Below are positions 7,904 to 17,950 of a DNA stretch of 64,000 bases, piece by piece. This DNA is from Actinomycetaceae bacterium (GTDB taxonomy: Bacteria > Actinomycetota > Actinomycetes > Actinomycetales > Actinomycetaceae): positions 62,001 to 126,000 of the forward strand of contig JAQYDG010000001.1 of NCBI GenBank assembly GCA_028724265.1. The letters are read 5' to 3'. The notes beneath the pieces were generated by a model. The model worked only from the letters and a program-made list of their open reading frames with translations, did not search any database and had not been told where the DNA came from. The stretch's first letter is position 1, and every line of letters starts with the position of its first letter. The position numbers and the translations under genes are program-made.

Positions 7904-9022
7904 ATGCCTCAAAAGATCAAAGCCGTCGTCTCGTATGGAGTTGGCCAAGGATTTGCGCCTGCCGAGGACATCATTATCGACGATCCAATCGGCGCTGAGG
8001 TTCTGGTCAAGATTGAGGCCTCAGGTCTGTGCCACTCTGATCTACATCTTGTCCAAGATGACGACCAGCTCTTCCAGTTCCCTGCAGTGCTTGGACATGA
8101 GGTGTCTGGCATCGTCGAAGCAGTAGGCTCCGAGGTCATTGGGCTCAAGCCTGGCGATCGGGTTGTGGCCTCGTTGGAGCAGGTGTGCGGACACTGTTCT
8201 GAGTGCCTGCGTGGAAATCCTCAGTCCTGTGAACATCCCGAGGAATGCGTACGAAGCGCAGATGAGCCGCCACGGATTAAAAAGCTTGACGGCACGCCGC
8301 TGACTCAGGCGCTGGGCATTGGTGGCTTCGCTGAAAAGGCTCTGATCCATATGAATCAGCTGGCGAAAGTCAATGACCAGATCGATATGAAACAGGCAGC
8401 CGTCATTGGCTGTGCAACAATCACTGGTGCGGGCGCTGCCATCAATTCGGCACATGTTGTTCCAGGGGACTACGTTGCTGTGATCGGCACGGGCGGCATT
8501 GGCTTAAATATCATTTCTGGCGCGCGTATCTGCGGTGCGTCGAAGATCATCGCCATCGACGTTTTCGACAACAAGCTCGAATTTGCGAAGAAGTTTGGCG
8601 CTACTGCAGTGGTGAACTCCTCGAAGGAAGATCCAGTTGAGGCAGTCCGCCGATTGACGGGTGGCCGTGGTGTTGATCAGTCCTTTGAGGCAATCGGCCT
8701 GGCGCAGACGGCTCGTCAGGGATGGGATATGCTCGCCACCGGCGGTACATGCTACTTTATTGGGCTCGCTAAGCCGGATTCAACGGTTGAGATTCCTCTG
8801 CATCCGGGCAACGTGCTGGTACCCCAGCGCGGATTTAAGGGCGTGTGGATGGGATCCACAAACATCAAGCATGATATTCCCATGTACGCGGATCTCGTGG
8901 TGGAAGGCCGCCTGAATATGAAGGACATCGTCACCCAGACGATTACGCTCAACGATATTAACGAAGCCTATGCTCAGCTGGAGCGTGGGGAAGTGATCCG
9001 CTCGGTTATCACGTTCTCGTGA
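7904..9022 (+). CDS. Zinc-dependent alcohol dehydrogenase, medium-chain family
   Basis: A 372-residue medium-chain dehydrogenase/reductase, close in style to class III or mycothiol/NDMA-type alcohol dehydrogenases. The catalytic zinc ligands are visible as Cys43 (GLCHSD), His65-Glu66 (GHEVSG) and Cys170 (VIGCATITG). The structural zinc site is Cys95, Cys98, Cys101 and Cys109. The NAD-binding loop VAVIGTGGIG (191-200) is followed by an acidic IIAIDVFDNK strand that favours NAD over NADP. It should oxidise an alcohol or reduce an aldehyde; the substrate cannot be told. The gene stands alone, with a long upstream region and a terminator-like inverted repeat after it. Confidence 0.88.
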   Translation: MPQKIKAVVSYGVGQGFAPAEDIIIDDPIGAEVLVKIEASGLCHSDLHLVQDDDQLFQFPAVLGHEVSGIVEAVGSEVIGLKPGDRVVASLEQVCGHCSECLRGNPQSCEHPEECVRSADEPPRIKKLDGTPLTQALGIGGFAEKALIHMNQLAKVNDQIDMKQAAVIGCATITGAGAAINSAHVVPGDYVAVIGTGGIGLNIISGARICGASKIIAIDVFDNKLEFAKKFGATAVVNSSKEDPVEAVRRLTGGRGVDQSFEAIGLAQTARQGWDMLATGGTCYFIGLAKPDSTVEIPLHPGNVLVPQRGFKGVWMGSTNIKHDIPMYADLVVEGRLNMKDIVTQTITLNDINEAYAQLERGEVIRSVITFS

Positions 9023-9061
9023 GGTTTTTCCTGAAGATCCTCGCGCGATTTTCTCGTGAGG
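9014..9061 (+). repeat. Duplicated stop-codon region of the alcohol dehydrogenase
   Basis: TTCTCGTGAGG, which holds the adh stop TGA, occurs at 9014-9024 and again at 9051-9061. Each copy is followed by an ATCCTCGCGCG / ATTCTCGCGCG element at differing distance. The copies lie 37 bp apart. Confidence 0.8.
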
Positions 9062-9116
9062 ATTCTCGCGCGGTGACGTCTTTCGTGTGACGATCAAGCC
9101 GCACGTCGAGCAGTCC

Positions 9117-9157
9117 AGGCCGTGCATGCAGTGCAGTCAGTATCGCATGCACGGCCT
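9117..9157. terminator. Perfect 13-bp inverted repeat between convergent genes
   Basis: AGGCCGTGCATGC (9117-9129) and GCATGCACGGCCT (9145-9157) are exact reverse complements around a 15-nt loop. It sits between the convergent adh and pmt genes, so a bidirectional terminator is likely although no T-tract follows on either strand. Confidence 0.6.
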
Positions 9158-9218
9158 CCTCGTACGTGAGGGGTCGGTTTTCTTCGCGCTGTGCTGCCTG
9201 GGTGCTAGCAGCGCCATC

Positions 9219-11129
9219 CTAGATCCAGGAAGCAAACCACATATGACTCTGCCAGGTGGAATAGGGAAGCGGTGTCCCTGTCCAGAGTGGCCACCAGTAG
9301 ATGGCAAATGCGCTGAGCCCCACGATAATGGCTATCACAGTGATAATCAGCAGCCGAGTGCTGTGCGGCTCGAACCATCCGGTTGAATGGAGCACGGGTT
9401 CGATCTCAGGGCTGAGCTGAGAGCCGTGTTCAGGTTTGAGCCCAGAACCATGTATGGCACTAAGCGCAGAATCATGCGAATCGAGCCGTGAGTTCTGTTG
9501 ATCCCAAGGATTGAGTGGCGTCCCCGTCCTTTCCGTGCTCTCGGGCTCTGCCAGTCCCGTCCCCGCTGGTTCGGTTCTCGGGGGTTCTATGCGTGGATGC
9601 TCCATGTGCGCTGGCACTAAGGAATGCGTCCACAGCGCCGTTCCATAGACCAGGGCGAAAGCGACGAAGGGCAAATAGACAACGGAGTAAAACTGGAAAA
9701 TCGTGCGGTGAGTGTAGAGCAGCCACGGAGCCCAGAGTGCCGCATACCCCGCGAGGATTGCCCATGCGCGCCAGTCTCGCAGACGGATAGCACCATAAAC
9801 AACTCCGGCCAGTGCTAAGAGTGCCAGCCACCACACCACGACATTACCCATCGAGGATATTTCCGCGACGCATCCAGATGACGACGTGAACGCGTGGCAT
9901 GCGCCTTTCATCGCCGGATCGTCAGTCCCTTTCCAATAGAACGACACAGGGCGTCCCTGCACAAGCCACGTCCATGCTTGTGACTGGTAGGTGTGAGGAG
10001 TCGAGAGTCCGGTGTGGAAGGTATACATGTCCATGTGGTATCTGACGAAGTCGTTCACAATATTCGGTGCCCAAGGTAGCGGTACCGGATTGCCGACGGC
10101 TCGTGCCGCTGCTGCCCAGCCTCGCCCCCACGAATGGGGATTGATGAACCACGATGCCCACCCCACGAGATACGCAATGGCAGCGGTGGGAACAAACGAG
10201 AAGAATGCTGGTACGCCTTCCCGAAGGATGCCGGCTTTAAACCACTGCGGAACACCCACGATCTTTCTGGCTGAGGCTCCCCACGCAAAAACCATGATGC
10301 CCCACACGGCAACGGCATAGATGGCCGACCACTTCACGGCGCATCCCAAACCGAGGAAAATTCCAGCAGCCACAAGCCATGGGCGTGACCACATTCGGGA
10401 TCCGAGTGGGTCGTCTCGGTACGTGGAGAAAGCCGCAGCGTGCGCGAGTTTCCCACGTGCATCCTCACGGTCGCGCACGATCGCCCAGAAACCGAGAATC
10501 ACGAAGAACGCGAGGAAGTTATCCAATAAGCCGGATCGGCTCATCACAATTCCGAGGCCGTCCAGGCTCATTGCGGTGCCGCCAAGCAGCGCAAGCCAGG
10601 GGCTGCGGAAAAGACGAAGAATCAGGCGCACGGTTATCATGACGGATGCTATGCCGATAAGCGCAGCGCTGATCCGCCACCCAAAGGACGAGTCAGCACC
10701 GAATATCCACTGCCCCAGAGCGAGGAGCCATTTCCCCACAGGCGGGTGAACAACGTAGTCCGCCTCGGAGTGTGACAGTGCAGAAAAATCGCCGTGACTA
10801 AAAGCAGAGTTAGCGTCACTTGCCCATTTTCCCTCGAAGCCTTGCTGAAGTAGCGATGTGGCACCTTTGACGTAGTAGGTTTCGTCAAAAATTAGTTGGT
10901 GAGGAAAGGCGAGGTGCCACAAGCGGACGCACCCAGCCAGAGCGCCGATGGCGATCGTCAGAATCCACCCCATAAGGCGGATGCGGCCTGGCCATTGGAA
11001 TGCGAGGGGGAGCAAGCCGAGCCGTCCACGCAGCTCATCTTCCCGTGCGGCAGCCTCAACTGGGGGTAACCGTTCCTGTGTAGCGACATCGAGGGGGGAC
11101 AATCTGCTGGCTGGCGGCGGTGTACTCAC
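9219..11129 (-). CDS. pmt: Polyprenyl-phosphate-mannose protein O-mannosyltransferase (PMT family)
   Basis: A large membrane glycosyltransferase of about 636 residues that transfers mannose from polyprenyl-phosphomannose to secreted proteins. The first loop has the family signature [20 protein letters not shown], with the catalytic acidic DE pair, after the first transmembrane helix. At least nine further hydrophobic segments follow. The C-terminal region carries an unusual Pro/Glu/Thr-rich insert before the last helices. The GTG at 11129 is taken as start; a TTG at 11135 is also possible. It is divergent from rsmI with about 40 bp between them, the same neighbour pair as in mycobacteria. Confidence 0.87.
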   Translation of the reverse strand: MSTPPPASRLSPLDVATQERLPPVEAAAREDELRGRLGLLPLAFQWPGRIRLMGWILTIAIGALAGCVRLWHLAFPHQLIFDETYYVKGATSLLQQGFEGKWASDANSAFSHGDFSALSHSEADYVVHPPVGKWLLALGQWIFGADSSFGWRISAALIGIASVMITVRLILRLFRSPWLALLGGTAMSLDGLGIVMSRSGLLDNFLAFFVILGFWAIVRDREDARGKLAHAAAFSTYRDDPLGSRMWSRPWLVAAGIFLGLGCAVKWSAIYAVAVWGIMVFAWGASARKIVGVPQWFKAGILREGVPAFFSFVPTAAIAYLVGWASWFINPHSWGRGWAAAARAVGNPVPLPWAPNIVNDFVRYHMDMYTFHTGLSTPHTYQSQAWTWLVQGRPVSFYWKGTDDPAMKGACHAFTSSSGCVAEISSMGNVVVWWLALLALAGVVYGAIRLRDWRAWAILAGYAALWAPWLLYTHRTIFQFYSVVYLPFVAFALVYGTALWTHSLVPAHMEHPRIEPPRTEPAGTGLAEPESTERTGTPLNPWDQQNSRLDSHDSALSAIHGSGLKPEHGSQLSPEIEPVLHSTGWFEPHSTRLLIITVIAIIVGLSAFAIYWWPLWTGTPLPYSTWQSHMWFASWI

Positions 11130-11166
11130 ACGCAACAGCTTACTTCAGCCGTGGGAAGATAGAGGC

Positions 11167-12138
11167 ATGGAAGGTTTGATCATGCTCGCTGCCACCCCGA
11201 TTGGCAATGATGAGGATGCCTCGCCACGTTTGCGCTCCGCTATCGAGAGTGCCGATATTATCGCGGCTGAGGACACCCGGCGGTTCTTGAACCTCGCGGG
11301 TCGGCTTGGGCTGCACCCTCGTGGAAGGATCGTGTCCTCCTACGAACACAACGAGGCTGGGCGTGTCCCGTATCTTTTGGAGCAGGCGGAAGCAGGGTCA
11401 ACAGTCTTGGTCGTCAGCGACGCTGGAATGCCAACAATTTCAGATCCTGGATTCCGTATTGTGAGCTCTGCCCGTCAGGCGGGCGTGCGCGTGACGGTGA
11501 TTCCTGGCCCGTCAGCAGTGTTAAGTGCTTTAGCCGTATCAGGGCTGGCGACGGATCGTTTCAGCTTTGAAGGATTTCCTCCGAGGAAACCATCTGAACA
11601 GAAAGCGCTCTTCGCGTCTCTTGCCTACGATGCCCATACGTTGATTTTCTTTGAGTCGCCACGCCGGCTAGGCGCAACTCTTGCAGTGATGAGCCAACAG
11701 TTCGGTTCGGATCGGCCTGCGTGCGTATGTAGAGAACTCACGAAGACTCACGAAGAAGTGGTGCCAGGCACCTTGGGTGAGCTGGCTGAAAAATACGCCG
11801 AGGGAGCCTTGGGCGAAATTGTGATTGTCGTTCAAGGCGCGTCGTCAAGCATTGGGTCTCTAGGTTCTTCCTCCGCCCGTCGGGATTCGGGGAGTCTACG
11901 CGATGACGGCGATCCTCATCGACCCGATGTGCGACCGAATGTGCGGGAGTCTCCGCTTTTCATTGCTGGAGTGAACCAAGTGCATGACCTTCACCGTCTG
12001 GGCTTGCGTGTGAAAGATGCGGCAGAGTTTGTGGCGTCACACGAGACGCGTATCGACCTGCGCAAGCGCGACCTGTATGAGGCAGCGCTTGCCCTCGAAC
12101 AGTCCTTGGATTCGGCGGCATCGGACGAGGCTCGCTAG
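11167..12138 (+). CDS. rsmI: 16S rRNA (cytidine-1402-2'-O) methyltransferase
   Basis: RsmI 2'-O-methylates C1402 of 16S rRNA in the ribosomal decoding centre using SAM. The 323-residue protein shows the family order: LAATPIGN at the N-terminus, [37 protein letters not shown], then FEGFPPRK and [10 protein letters not shown]. An Asp/Ser/Arg-rich insert of about 45 residues lies between the core domain and the C-terminal helices. The ATG at 11167 has a weak GATAGAGG site. The in-frame ATG at 11182 is preceded by GGAAGG and is a good alternative. Confidence 0.93.
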   Translation: MEGLIMLAATPIGNDEDASPRLRSAIESADIIAAEDTRRFLNLAGRLGLHPRGRIVSSYEHNEAGRVPYLLEQAEAGSTVLVVSDAGMPTISDPGFRIVSSARQAGVRVTVIPGPSAVLSALAVSGLATDRFSFEGFPPRKPSEQKALFASLAYDAHTLIFFESPRRLGATLAVMSQQFGSDRPACVCRELTKTHEEVVPGTLGELAEKYAEGALGEIVIVVQGASSSIGSLGSSSARRDSGSLRDDGDPHRPDVRPNVRESPLFIAGVNQVHDLHRLGLRVKDAAEFVASHETRIDLRKRDLYEAALALEQSLDSAASDEAR

Positions 12139-12146
12139 CTATCTGA

Positions 12147-12277
12147 GAAGATCGGCGGTGCGAGCATAGAAGAGCATAGAGACCGGCGATGCGGGGATGG
12201 AGATCAATGGTGGAAGCATGAAGATCGGCGGTACAAGGTTGACGTACCTCGCGGTGACGCCCCTTATACCGCCGATC
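12147..12277. terminator. Repeat and long inverted repeat between rsmI and the isochorismatase gene
   Basis: GAAGATCGGCGGT occurs at 12147-12159 and again at 12220-12232. The second copy forms one arm of an inverted repeat, GATCGGCGGTA (12223-12233) with TACCGCCGATC (12267-12277), extended by AAGG/CCTT after one mismatch. Lying between two convergent stops, it probably works as a bidirectional terminator. Confidence 0.6.
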
Positions 12278-12326
12278 CATGTGCTACTGATTCTCGCGTG
12301 CTAGCGCATGGGTGTCTGCATGAGTG

Positions 12327-13178
12327 TCAGTCCTGGAATGGCTTGTAGTCGATATCTGAAAAATCGAAATCTTCCTCCGTAGCGTCTGCCGCGAAGTCTG
12401 CGTTCAAATCCACCCCGTCCAGCGGATCCTCGTCCAGCAAGTTGCCAATTTGGGCGTTGATCTCTTCCTCGGTTTCAAGCGGCGCGTCTGCTGCCACGGT
12501 ATGCGCGTCGCTGCCACGAACGCCGTCGGCCGCATCGAGAGTGAAGGCATCGTCATCCGCATCCGACACCCCAGACTGTTCAGCGGGCTCAAAAGCTTCG
12601 GAGGATGGCAGTTCCTCAACCCCGGCAGCGGCCATTTGTTCCCGTGCATCAAGCCCTAGTTCGGGTGAAACGGGAATCGTCAGATCGGCAAAAACGCGTG
12701 TATTCCAGCCTTTGTGTGCAGAATCGATGGCTGTGGCTTTTACGCAGTGCGATTCCACCAGGCCAACGACGTCCACATCTTCGATTTCGGCACCATGCAG
12801 GATGTTTTCGAGCTTTTCGCCGTCTTCGTCAGCCCCCAAAAATCCGGAATAGCCGTCGTCATATTGGCCTTTCTTCACCATGACGTCGATCGGTAGGGCT
12901 TGAATCAGAGGATCGAGTTCAGCTTCTTCCGTCCCGGCAACGCCGTGCCGTGGCCACGTGTCCACAAAATCGGGGTTGTCAGAAAAATGTGTGCCCGGAT
13001 CGATGTGCCAATCCTGGGTGGTGACGATAAGCGCGTAATGATCAGCGTTTTCGTTGACAAAGTCGGCAATGCGTTCCACGACGGCGTGTGCACCCTCAGT
13101 GGGGAGCGACCCACCTTCAGTAAATGTGGGCTGCGCATCAACAATAATCAGGGCGCGAGCCGAATCGTCAGATGCCAT
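12327..13178 (-). CDS. Isochorismatase/nicotinamidase family hydrolase with acidic tail
   Basis: Cysteine hydrolase most like nicotinamidase PncA, which converts nicotinamide to nicotinate in NAD salvage. The catalytic triad is Asp14 (IIVDAQ), Lys103 (VKKGQ) and Cys145 (VESHCVKATA). Metal ligands are Asp56, His58, His64 and probably His78. The hydrolase fold ends near residue 190. The last 90 or so residues form a very acidic low-complexity tail rich in Asp, Glu and Ala, not part of the normal 185-215-residue enzyme. The ATG follows AAAGGA. pncA is my best guess but other isochorismatase-like amidases cannot be excluded. Confidence 0.82.
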   Translation of the reverse strand: MASDDSARALIIVDAQPTFTEGGSLPTEGAHAVVERIADFVNENADHYALIVTTQDWHIDPGTHFSDNPDFVDTWPRHGVAGTEEAELDPLIQALPIDVMVKKGQYDDGYSGFLGADEDGEKLENILHGAEIEDVDVVGLVESHCVKATAIDSAHKGWNTRVFADLTIPVSPELGLDAREQMAAAGVEELPSSEAFEPAEQSGVSDADDDAFTLDAADGVRGSDAHTVAADAPLETEEEINAQIGNLLDEDPLDGVDLNADFAADATEEDFDFSDIDYKPFQD

Positions 13179-13543
13179 CAGAAAATCCTTTCACAGTTGA
13201 TGAGCAGTAGCCGAATCATGTGTTGGTTGGCTTCGGCTATATGGATGAGGAAATAACGGGGTGGATAGGATATCTCTCTTCAACACTGGGCAGCAAGCCA
13301 CCCACTGCTAAAGATATAGTGGCCGCTCATAACAAGCGGTGTAGTGTGAGGCGATGCAGAGCGCACTCGCCACGCTGTTGAACCATTATCGTAGTATCAG
13401 CTTGCGGTCATGAGGGAGAGCCTCGTGAGACAGGGCACCTGCGCACTGTGTGTATCACGGTTATTATAGCGTTTTGCGCTGGCGGGCGCCGATCCTAGAG
13501 TTGATGCAGCCGTATCTGAGACCCTGGCGGGTAGGCTTGGACT
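13179..13543. other. Intergenic region between the divergent isochorismatase and metG genes
   Basis: About 365 bp that should hold both promoters. A small hairpin pairs CCGCT (13323-13327) with AGCGG (13335-13339). TAGGCT at 13532-13537 sits 6 bp before the metG ATG and there is no Shine-Dalgarno, which hints at a leaderless metG mRNA. No T-box features (specifier loop, TGGNACCGCG) are visible. Confidence 0.5.
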
Positions 13544-15361
13544 ATGACGCATATTCTTACAGCTGTTGCGTGGCCGTACGCGAATGGGCCGCGCCATATT
13601 GGCCATGTTGCCGGTTTCGGTGTTCCATCGGATGTTTTCTCCCGATACATGCGTATGCGCGGGGAAGACGTGCTGATGGTGTCCGGTACGGATGAGCACG
13701 GCACACCGATTCTGGTGGCCGCAGAAGACGAAGGCGTCACCCCCGAACAAATTGCGGATCGCAACAATCGCATCATTGTGGAAGATCTCGCAAATCTCGG
13801 GCTTTCATACGATCTTTTTACGCGAACAACAACCGTGAACCATGAGCAAGTTGTTCAGACTCTCTTTCGAGGGTGCCGAGATAACGGCTATATGGTGCAG
13901 CAGGATATGCCTGTTGCTATCGATCCCAAGACCGGCAACACCCTCCCTGATCGCTACATTGAAGGAACATGCCCGATCTGTGGATACGAGGGCGCGCGCG
14001 GAGACCAGTGCGACAATTGCGGTAACCAGCTCGATCCGCAGGATCTGATTAATCCGGTATCGAAAGTCTCGGGTCTGCCTCCGAGATTTGAAAATTCAAC
14101 GCACTATTTCTTGGATCTTCCTGCACTCGCCCAGCGTTTGAGCCAGTGGCTCGACGAGGTAGAAGCCACCGGCGAATGGCGTCCTAACGTGATCAGTTTT
14201 TCGAAGCACCTGGTTGAGGACGTACGTCCGCGTGCGATGACGCGTGATATCAGTTGGGGCATTCCCGTTCCTGGATGGGAGGATCAACCCAGCAAACGGC
14301 TCTACGTGTGGTTCGATGCTGTGATTGGGTACCTCAGTGCATCCATCGAGTGGGCACGTCGGCGTGCTCAGGCGGGTATCGGCACCGTGGACGACTGGCG
14401 TGCATGGTGGAATGACGATGATGCGCGCTCCTATTATTTTATGGGCAAGGACAATATCGTGTTCCACTCCGAGATCTGGCCTGCCGAACTGCTCGCCTAC
14501 AACGGCGAGGGAGACAAAGGCGGGAAGCCAGGCGAGTTTGGCACACTGCAGTTGCCGACGCAGGTGGTTGCGAGCGAGTTTCTGACGATGGAGGGCAAAA
14601 AGTTCTCCTCCTCCCATCACATTGTGATCTATGTGCGCGACGTTCTTGAGCGCTATTCAGCGGATGCGCTCCGTTATTTCATCTCGATCGCAGGCCCGGA
14701 AACCTCAGATGCCGACTTTACGTGGGCAGAGTTTGTGCGGCGCAACAATTCGGAACTGGTGGCCGGCTGGGGGAACCTTGTGAATCGAACTGTGTCGATG
14801 GTGGCTAAGCGCTTCGGCCAGATTCCAGAACCGGGCGATTTTGAACCCATAGATACCGAGCTTCTGCAGGCTATTCAGGATGGATTCTCTACCGTTGGTT
14901 CCATGATTGCCCATCATCACCAGCATGCCGCGCTGAGCGAAATCATGCGTTTGGTCGGCGAGGCGAATACCTATGTGTCGCGCACGGAACCCTTTAAACT
15001 CAAGTCTGATGATGAGCGGCCTCGTCTGGCAACGATCCTCTACACGCTTATGCAGGCGGTTTTCGACCTCAATACAATGATGTGCGTCTTTTTGCCGCAT
15101 TCCTCCAACGATGTGGATCGTCAGCTTGGCGGCGATGGCACACTTGCGCCGATGCCGGAAGTCCGCGAGGTTCAGGATCTGGATTCAGGAAAGCCGTATC
15201 CAGTGTTGACGGGCGATTACTCGAATGTTCGGGAGTGGGCTCATCAGGACGTGACTCCTGGTACGCCGATTGCAAAGCCGCATCCTATTTTCCAGAAGCT
15301 AGACGAAAGCGTGATTGCCGAAGAACTCCAACGCCTTTCCGCCAGCGATGAAGGTGAGTGA
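13544..15361 (+). CDS. metG: Methionyl-tRNA synthetase
   Basis: Class I aminoacyl-tRNA synthetase that charges tRNA-Met, 605 residues. The HIGH motif is exact at residues 18-21. The KMSKS loop appears as KKFSSS at about 352-357. A zinc knuckle inserted in the Rossmann fold uses Cys143, Cys146, Cys156 and Cys159. The anticodon-binding helices follow in the C-terminal third, and there is no EMAP tRNA-binding appendix. The ATG lacks a Shine-Dalgarno but follows a TAnnnT hexamer by 6 bp. tatD and the G5-transglycosylase gene follow on the same strand, as in mycobacteria. Confidence 0.95.
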   Translation: MTHILTAVAWPYANGPRHIGHVAGFGVPSDVFSRYMRMRGEDVLMVSGTDEHGTPILVAAEDEGVTPEQIADRNNRIIVEDLANLGLSYDLFTRTTTVNHEQVVQTLFRGCRDNGYMVQQDMPVAIDPKTGNTLPDRYIEGTCPICGYEGARGDQCDNCGNQLDPQDLINPVSKVSGLPPRFENSTHYFLDLPALAQRLSQWLDEVEATGEWRPNVISFSKHLVEDVRPRAMTRDISWGIPVPGWEDQPSKRLYVWFDAVIGYLSASIEWARRRAQAGIGTVDDWRAWWNDDDARSYYFMGKDNIVFHSEIWPAELLAYNGEGDKGGKPGEFGTLQLPTQVVASEFLTMEGKKFSSSHHIVIYVRDVLERYSADALRYFISIAGPETSDADFTWAEFVRRNNSELVAGWGNLVNRTVSMVAKRFGQIPEPGDFEPIDTELLQAIQDGFSTVGSMIAHHHQHAALSEIMRLVGEANTYVSRTEPFKLKSDDERPRLATILYTLMQAVFDLNTMMCVFLPHSSNDVDRQLGGDGTLAPMPEVREVQDLDSGKPYPVLTGDYSNVREWAHQDVTPGTPIAKPHPIFQKLDESVIAEELQRLSASDEGE

Positions 15362-15393
15362 ATGACGAAGCACGTCAGTAAACGATACGGCGA

Positions 15394-16368
15394 GTGGACG
15401 ATGCAGTGAGCCGTCATAAGCACGCACCGAGGATCTATCCAGATTTGAGCGCAGCTCAGGATTTCCGTCTGCCTCTGCCGCGCCCCGTCGTCGATAGCCA
15501 TACGCATGTTCCCACGCCTCACGATCCGAACCGCGACGACTATGCGGATGACGATCGTTTGATGCCGATTCAGGAGATTGCCGACCGTATGGACACGGCG
15601 GGGGTTGGGCATGCGGTGATTTCCGGCTGTGAATATCCGGTATTGAACGACTACCTGGATGTGGCGCATGCGGATCCGGGACACTTTTCGGTGGCGCTCG
15701 CGATTCATCCGAACGAGGCGCCGTTACACGAGCGAGTGGTGGAGCCCTCACCGGATGGTATGACTCACGGGCTCGATCCGTGGCATGAACAGGTTTCGCT
15801 CTCCGATGCGCTGTCGACGGTGGCGGATCTCGCGCGGGATCCTGCGGTTGTTGCGATCGGGGAAACCGGGTTGGATTTTTTCCGTGTGGGGGATCGTGGC
15901 CGCGATATTCAGAAGAAAGCCTTCGCCTGGCACATTGCTCTGGCCAAGGAGCTCGACCTGCCTGTGCAGATTCACGACCGCAATGCGCATCGGGAGTGCG
16001 TTGAGGTTCTTGACGCCCTCGGCGCTCCGGATAGGGTCATCTTCCACGCGTTCTCTGGCGACGCGGAGTTAGCCGAGATTTTGGCGTCACGTGGCTGGTA
16101 TGCCAGCTTCGGCGGGACGCTGAGTTTTAAGTCCAATAGCCGTGGACGCGAAGCATTTCGCGCGATGCCGTCCGACTTGATTCTTGTAGAAACTGATGCA
16201 CCTTATCTGACGCCGGAGCCATTCCGCGGGCGTCCCAATATGCCGTACCTCGCTGCTGTGAATGTGCGTCATCAAGCAGCTGTGCGCGGGGTTGGCGTCG
16301 CGGAGTGGTGTGACCAGCTGGTTGTCAATACGGAAGAGGCGTTTGGAACAAATCTTGCCGGAGCGTAA
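15394..16368 (+). CDS. tatD: TatD family metal-dependent DNase
   Basis: TatD-type hydrolase of about 324 residues with a TIM-barrel metal site. The first motif VVDSHTHVP carries the HxH ligands. IGETGLDFF is the GEiGLD block, PVQIHDRNAH supplies the next His, VIFHAFSGDAE the following His, and ILVETDAPYL the last Asp. Homologues are 3'-5' DNases or RNases. This protein has about 20 extra residues at the N-terminus and a polar insert around residues 40-60. The start is uncertain: GTG at 15394 or 15406, neither with a good ribosome-binding site. It lies 32 bp after metG. Confidence 0.9.
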   Translation: MDDAVSRHKHAPRIYPDLSAAQDFRLPLPRPVVDSHTHVPTPHDPNRDDYADDDRLMPIQEIADRMDTAGVGHAVISGCEYPVLNDYLDVAHADPGHFSVALAIHPNEAPLHERVVEPSPDGMTHGLDPWHEQVSLSDALSTVADLARDPAVVAIGETGLDFFRVGDRGRDIQKKAFAWHIALAKELDLPVQIHDRNAHRECVEVLDALGAPDRVIFHAFSGDAELAEILASRGWYASFGGTLSFKSNSRGREAFRAMPSDLILVETDAPYLTPEPFRGRPNMPYLAAVNVRHQAAVRGVGVAEWCDQLVVNTEEAFGTNLAGA

Positions 16369-16458
16369 CCTAACTGTTATAGTCGTTATGGTTTCGTTAT
16401 AAACGATGATGACGCGGTATGGCGCTCGTGCGGCAACCGCACCCATGAGGAGGTCTAC
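16369..16458 (+). promoter_or_regulatory. AT-rich upstream region of the G5-transglycosylase gene
   Basis: Right after the tatD stop come three close GTTAT-containing elements (GTTATAGTC, GTTATGGTTTC, GTTATAAACG). This is the only space for a promoter before the next gene. A strong TGAGGAGG Shine-Dalgarno precedes the GTG at 16459. No c-di-AMP riboswitch core, as found upstream of some actinobacterial rpf genes, is recognisable in these 90 bp. Confidence 0.4.
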
Positions 16459-17751
16459 GTGGGTAAACACACTGCCGCAGGGGTACGCGATGGCCAGGCA
16501 TTCGATGCGCGTTCCTTTGATGCGCGTCTGGCTGAGGTTCCAACCGCCGGGAGTAGGCGGGCGCTGCGTGCTGCTGCACGTGCTGCACGCGTTCAGAATA
16601 CTCAGGTGAATCATGCGGTTGCGGTTCATTCAGCGGTTGCAATTGATTCGGATACCGCGGCTCTCACAGCTGGTCATATCGAAGCGCCTTCTTTCGCAGC
16701 AAGCTCAGCAGTGATGCAGCAACCGTCAGCTGATCCTGCTCCGGTTTTCACGCCGGCGATCACCACGTTCAATGCACCCGCCCAGCGCGTGTTGTCGTTA
16801 TCTCCTCGTCGTTCTCGCGCGGTGGCGTCTCTGGTTGCTCTGACAGCTGTTGGGATCGCAAGCTCTGCGATGACGACGTCCCTTTCCGGAGCTTTTGCTC
16901 AGCCGTCTGCAACCGACGGATCGGCTGCCGCAACGCCCGTTGCATCTGCAACGTCGATCTCTCAGCTTGCGCATTTTCAGGTTACTGTTGATGGATACAC
17001 CCGCACTATTGCCGGTGCAGCGACGCTCGGCGATGCGCTGAGTGCAGCGGGGATTAGTCTCGGTGCGATGGATGAGGTGTCCGCTCCGCTTGCGGGTGCT
17101 GTTCGTGCCGATCAGCACGTGACGATTGTGCGCGTTGCAATAAAGACTGTCCAGGAGACTGAAACTGACGCGTTTTCCTCGTCAAAGAAGGATGATCCAA
17201 CCCTGTTGAAAGGCACTCAGAAAGTGCTGACGAAGGGTGTGGATGGAAAGATCCAAAAGACGTATCAGGTCACGTATCGTGACGGTGTGGAAGCCTCCCG
17301 CGTTCTGGTTGCGTCAGCGCAGACCTCTCGTCGTCAAGACGAGGTTGTCGGCGTTGGGACGAAGTCGGCAGAGAGTGCTGGCAGTGGTGAAGGTGCAGGA
17401 TCGGGGTCTTTAGCGGGAGCAGCAGGGAGTTCGGCAAAGGTTGTTCCTGCTGGCACGGCTCAGCAGATCGCGCATTCGATGGTCTTGGCTCGTGGATGGT
17501 CCGAAGCGGATTTTGCCGCACTGGTGAAATTGTGGAATCGCGAGTCTGGATGGCAGACAACGGCTGCGAATCCCACATCGTCTGCGTATGGTATCCCACA
17601 GGCTTTGCCAGGTTCGAAGATGGCAAGTGCCGGTGCTGACTGGCGCACTAATCCCGTCACCCAGATTAAGTGGGGATTAAATTACATTGCAGGCCGCTAC
17701 GGTTCGCCGCGAGCAGCTCTGGCGCATTCGAATTCCATTGGTTGGTATTAA
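16459..17751 (+). CDS. DUF348-G5-transglycosylase-like cell-wall protein (RpfB position)
   Basis: A 430-residue exported or membrane-anchored peptidoglycan hydrolase candidate. Residues about 1-110 are an Ala-rich cytoplasmic arm, and a transmembrane segment lies near 115-140. One DUF348 repeat (about 168-215) is followed by a G5 domain (about 220-300) with the DPTLLKGTQKVLTKG block. After a Gly/Ser-rich linker the last 95 residues (334-430) form a lysozyme-like domain of the APF type: LWNRESGWQ with probable catalytic Glu362, then SSAYGIPQALPG and AHSNSIGWY. RpfB occupies this slot in mycobacteria but ends in a different resuscitation domain. The start follows TGAGGAGG. Confidence 0.87.
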   Translation: MGKHTAAGVRDGQAFDARSFDARLAEVPTAGSRRALRAAARAARVQNTQVNHAVAVHSAVAIDSDTAALTAGHIEAPSFAASSAVMQQPSADPAPVFTPAITTFNAPAQRVLSLSPRRSRAVASLVALTAVGIASSAMTTSLSGAFAQPSATDGSAAATPVASATSISQLAHFQVTVDGYTRTIAGAATLGDALSAAGISLGAMDEVSAPLAGAVRADQHVTIVRVAIKTVQETETDAFSSSKKDDPTLLKGTQKVLTKGVDGKIQKTYQVTYRDGVEASRVLVASAQTSRRQDEVVGVGTKSAESAGSGEGAGSGSLAGAAGSSAKVVPAGTAQQIAHSMVLARGWSEADFAALVKLWNRESGWQTTAANPTSSAYGIPQALPGSKMASAGADWRTNPVTQIKWGLNYIAGRYGSPRAALAHSNSIGWY

Positions 17752-17767
17752 ATCTGTGGGTATTAAA
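17744..17767 (+). repeat. Duplicated stop region of the G5-transglycosylase gene
   Basis: GGTATTAAA containing the stop TAA (17744-17752) recurs at 17759-17767, 15 bp later. The second TAA is therefore in frame, as seen after fhs. Confidence 0.75.
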
Positions 17768-17835
17768 GGCGAGGCTCCTGGTTCGTAGGGGTTCGTGTTT
17801 AGTGCGCATGTTAATAGGTGTGAATAGCTGATTGT

Positions 17836-17867
17836 AGGGACGGATCAGGCATTGATTCGTCCCTTTT
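17836..17867 (+). terminator. Rho-independent terminator
   Basis: AGGGACGGATCA (17836-17847) pairs with TGATTCGTCCCT (17853-17864) with one mismatch and a 5-nt loop, followed by TTTT. It ends the G5-transglycosylase transcript before ksgA. Confidence 0.82.
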
Positions 17868-17950
17868 CGCGTACCATAGGAGCTGATGGTGAACAGTAGC
17901 GATTATCGCGCGTGCTCGTCGCGTGCATGTGAGTGGTCAGGAGGCAAGTG

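Noticed and set aside
16369..16458. c-di-AMP (ydaO-type) riboswitch before the cell-wall hydrolase gene
   Set aside because: The region is too short and lacks the conserved core sequence of that class.
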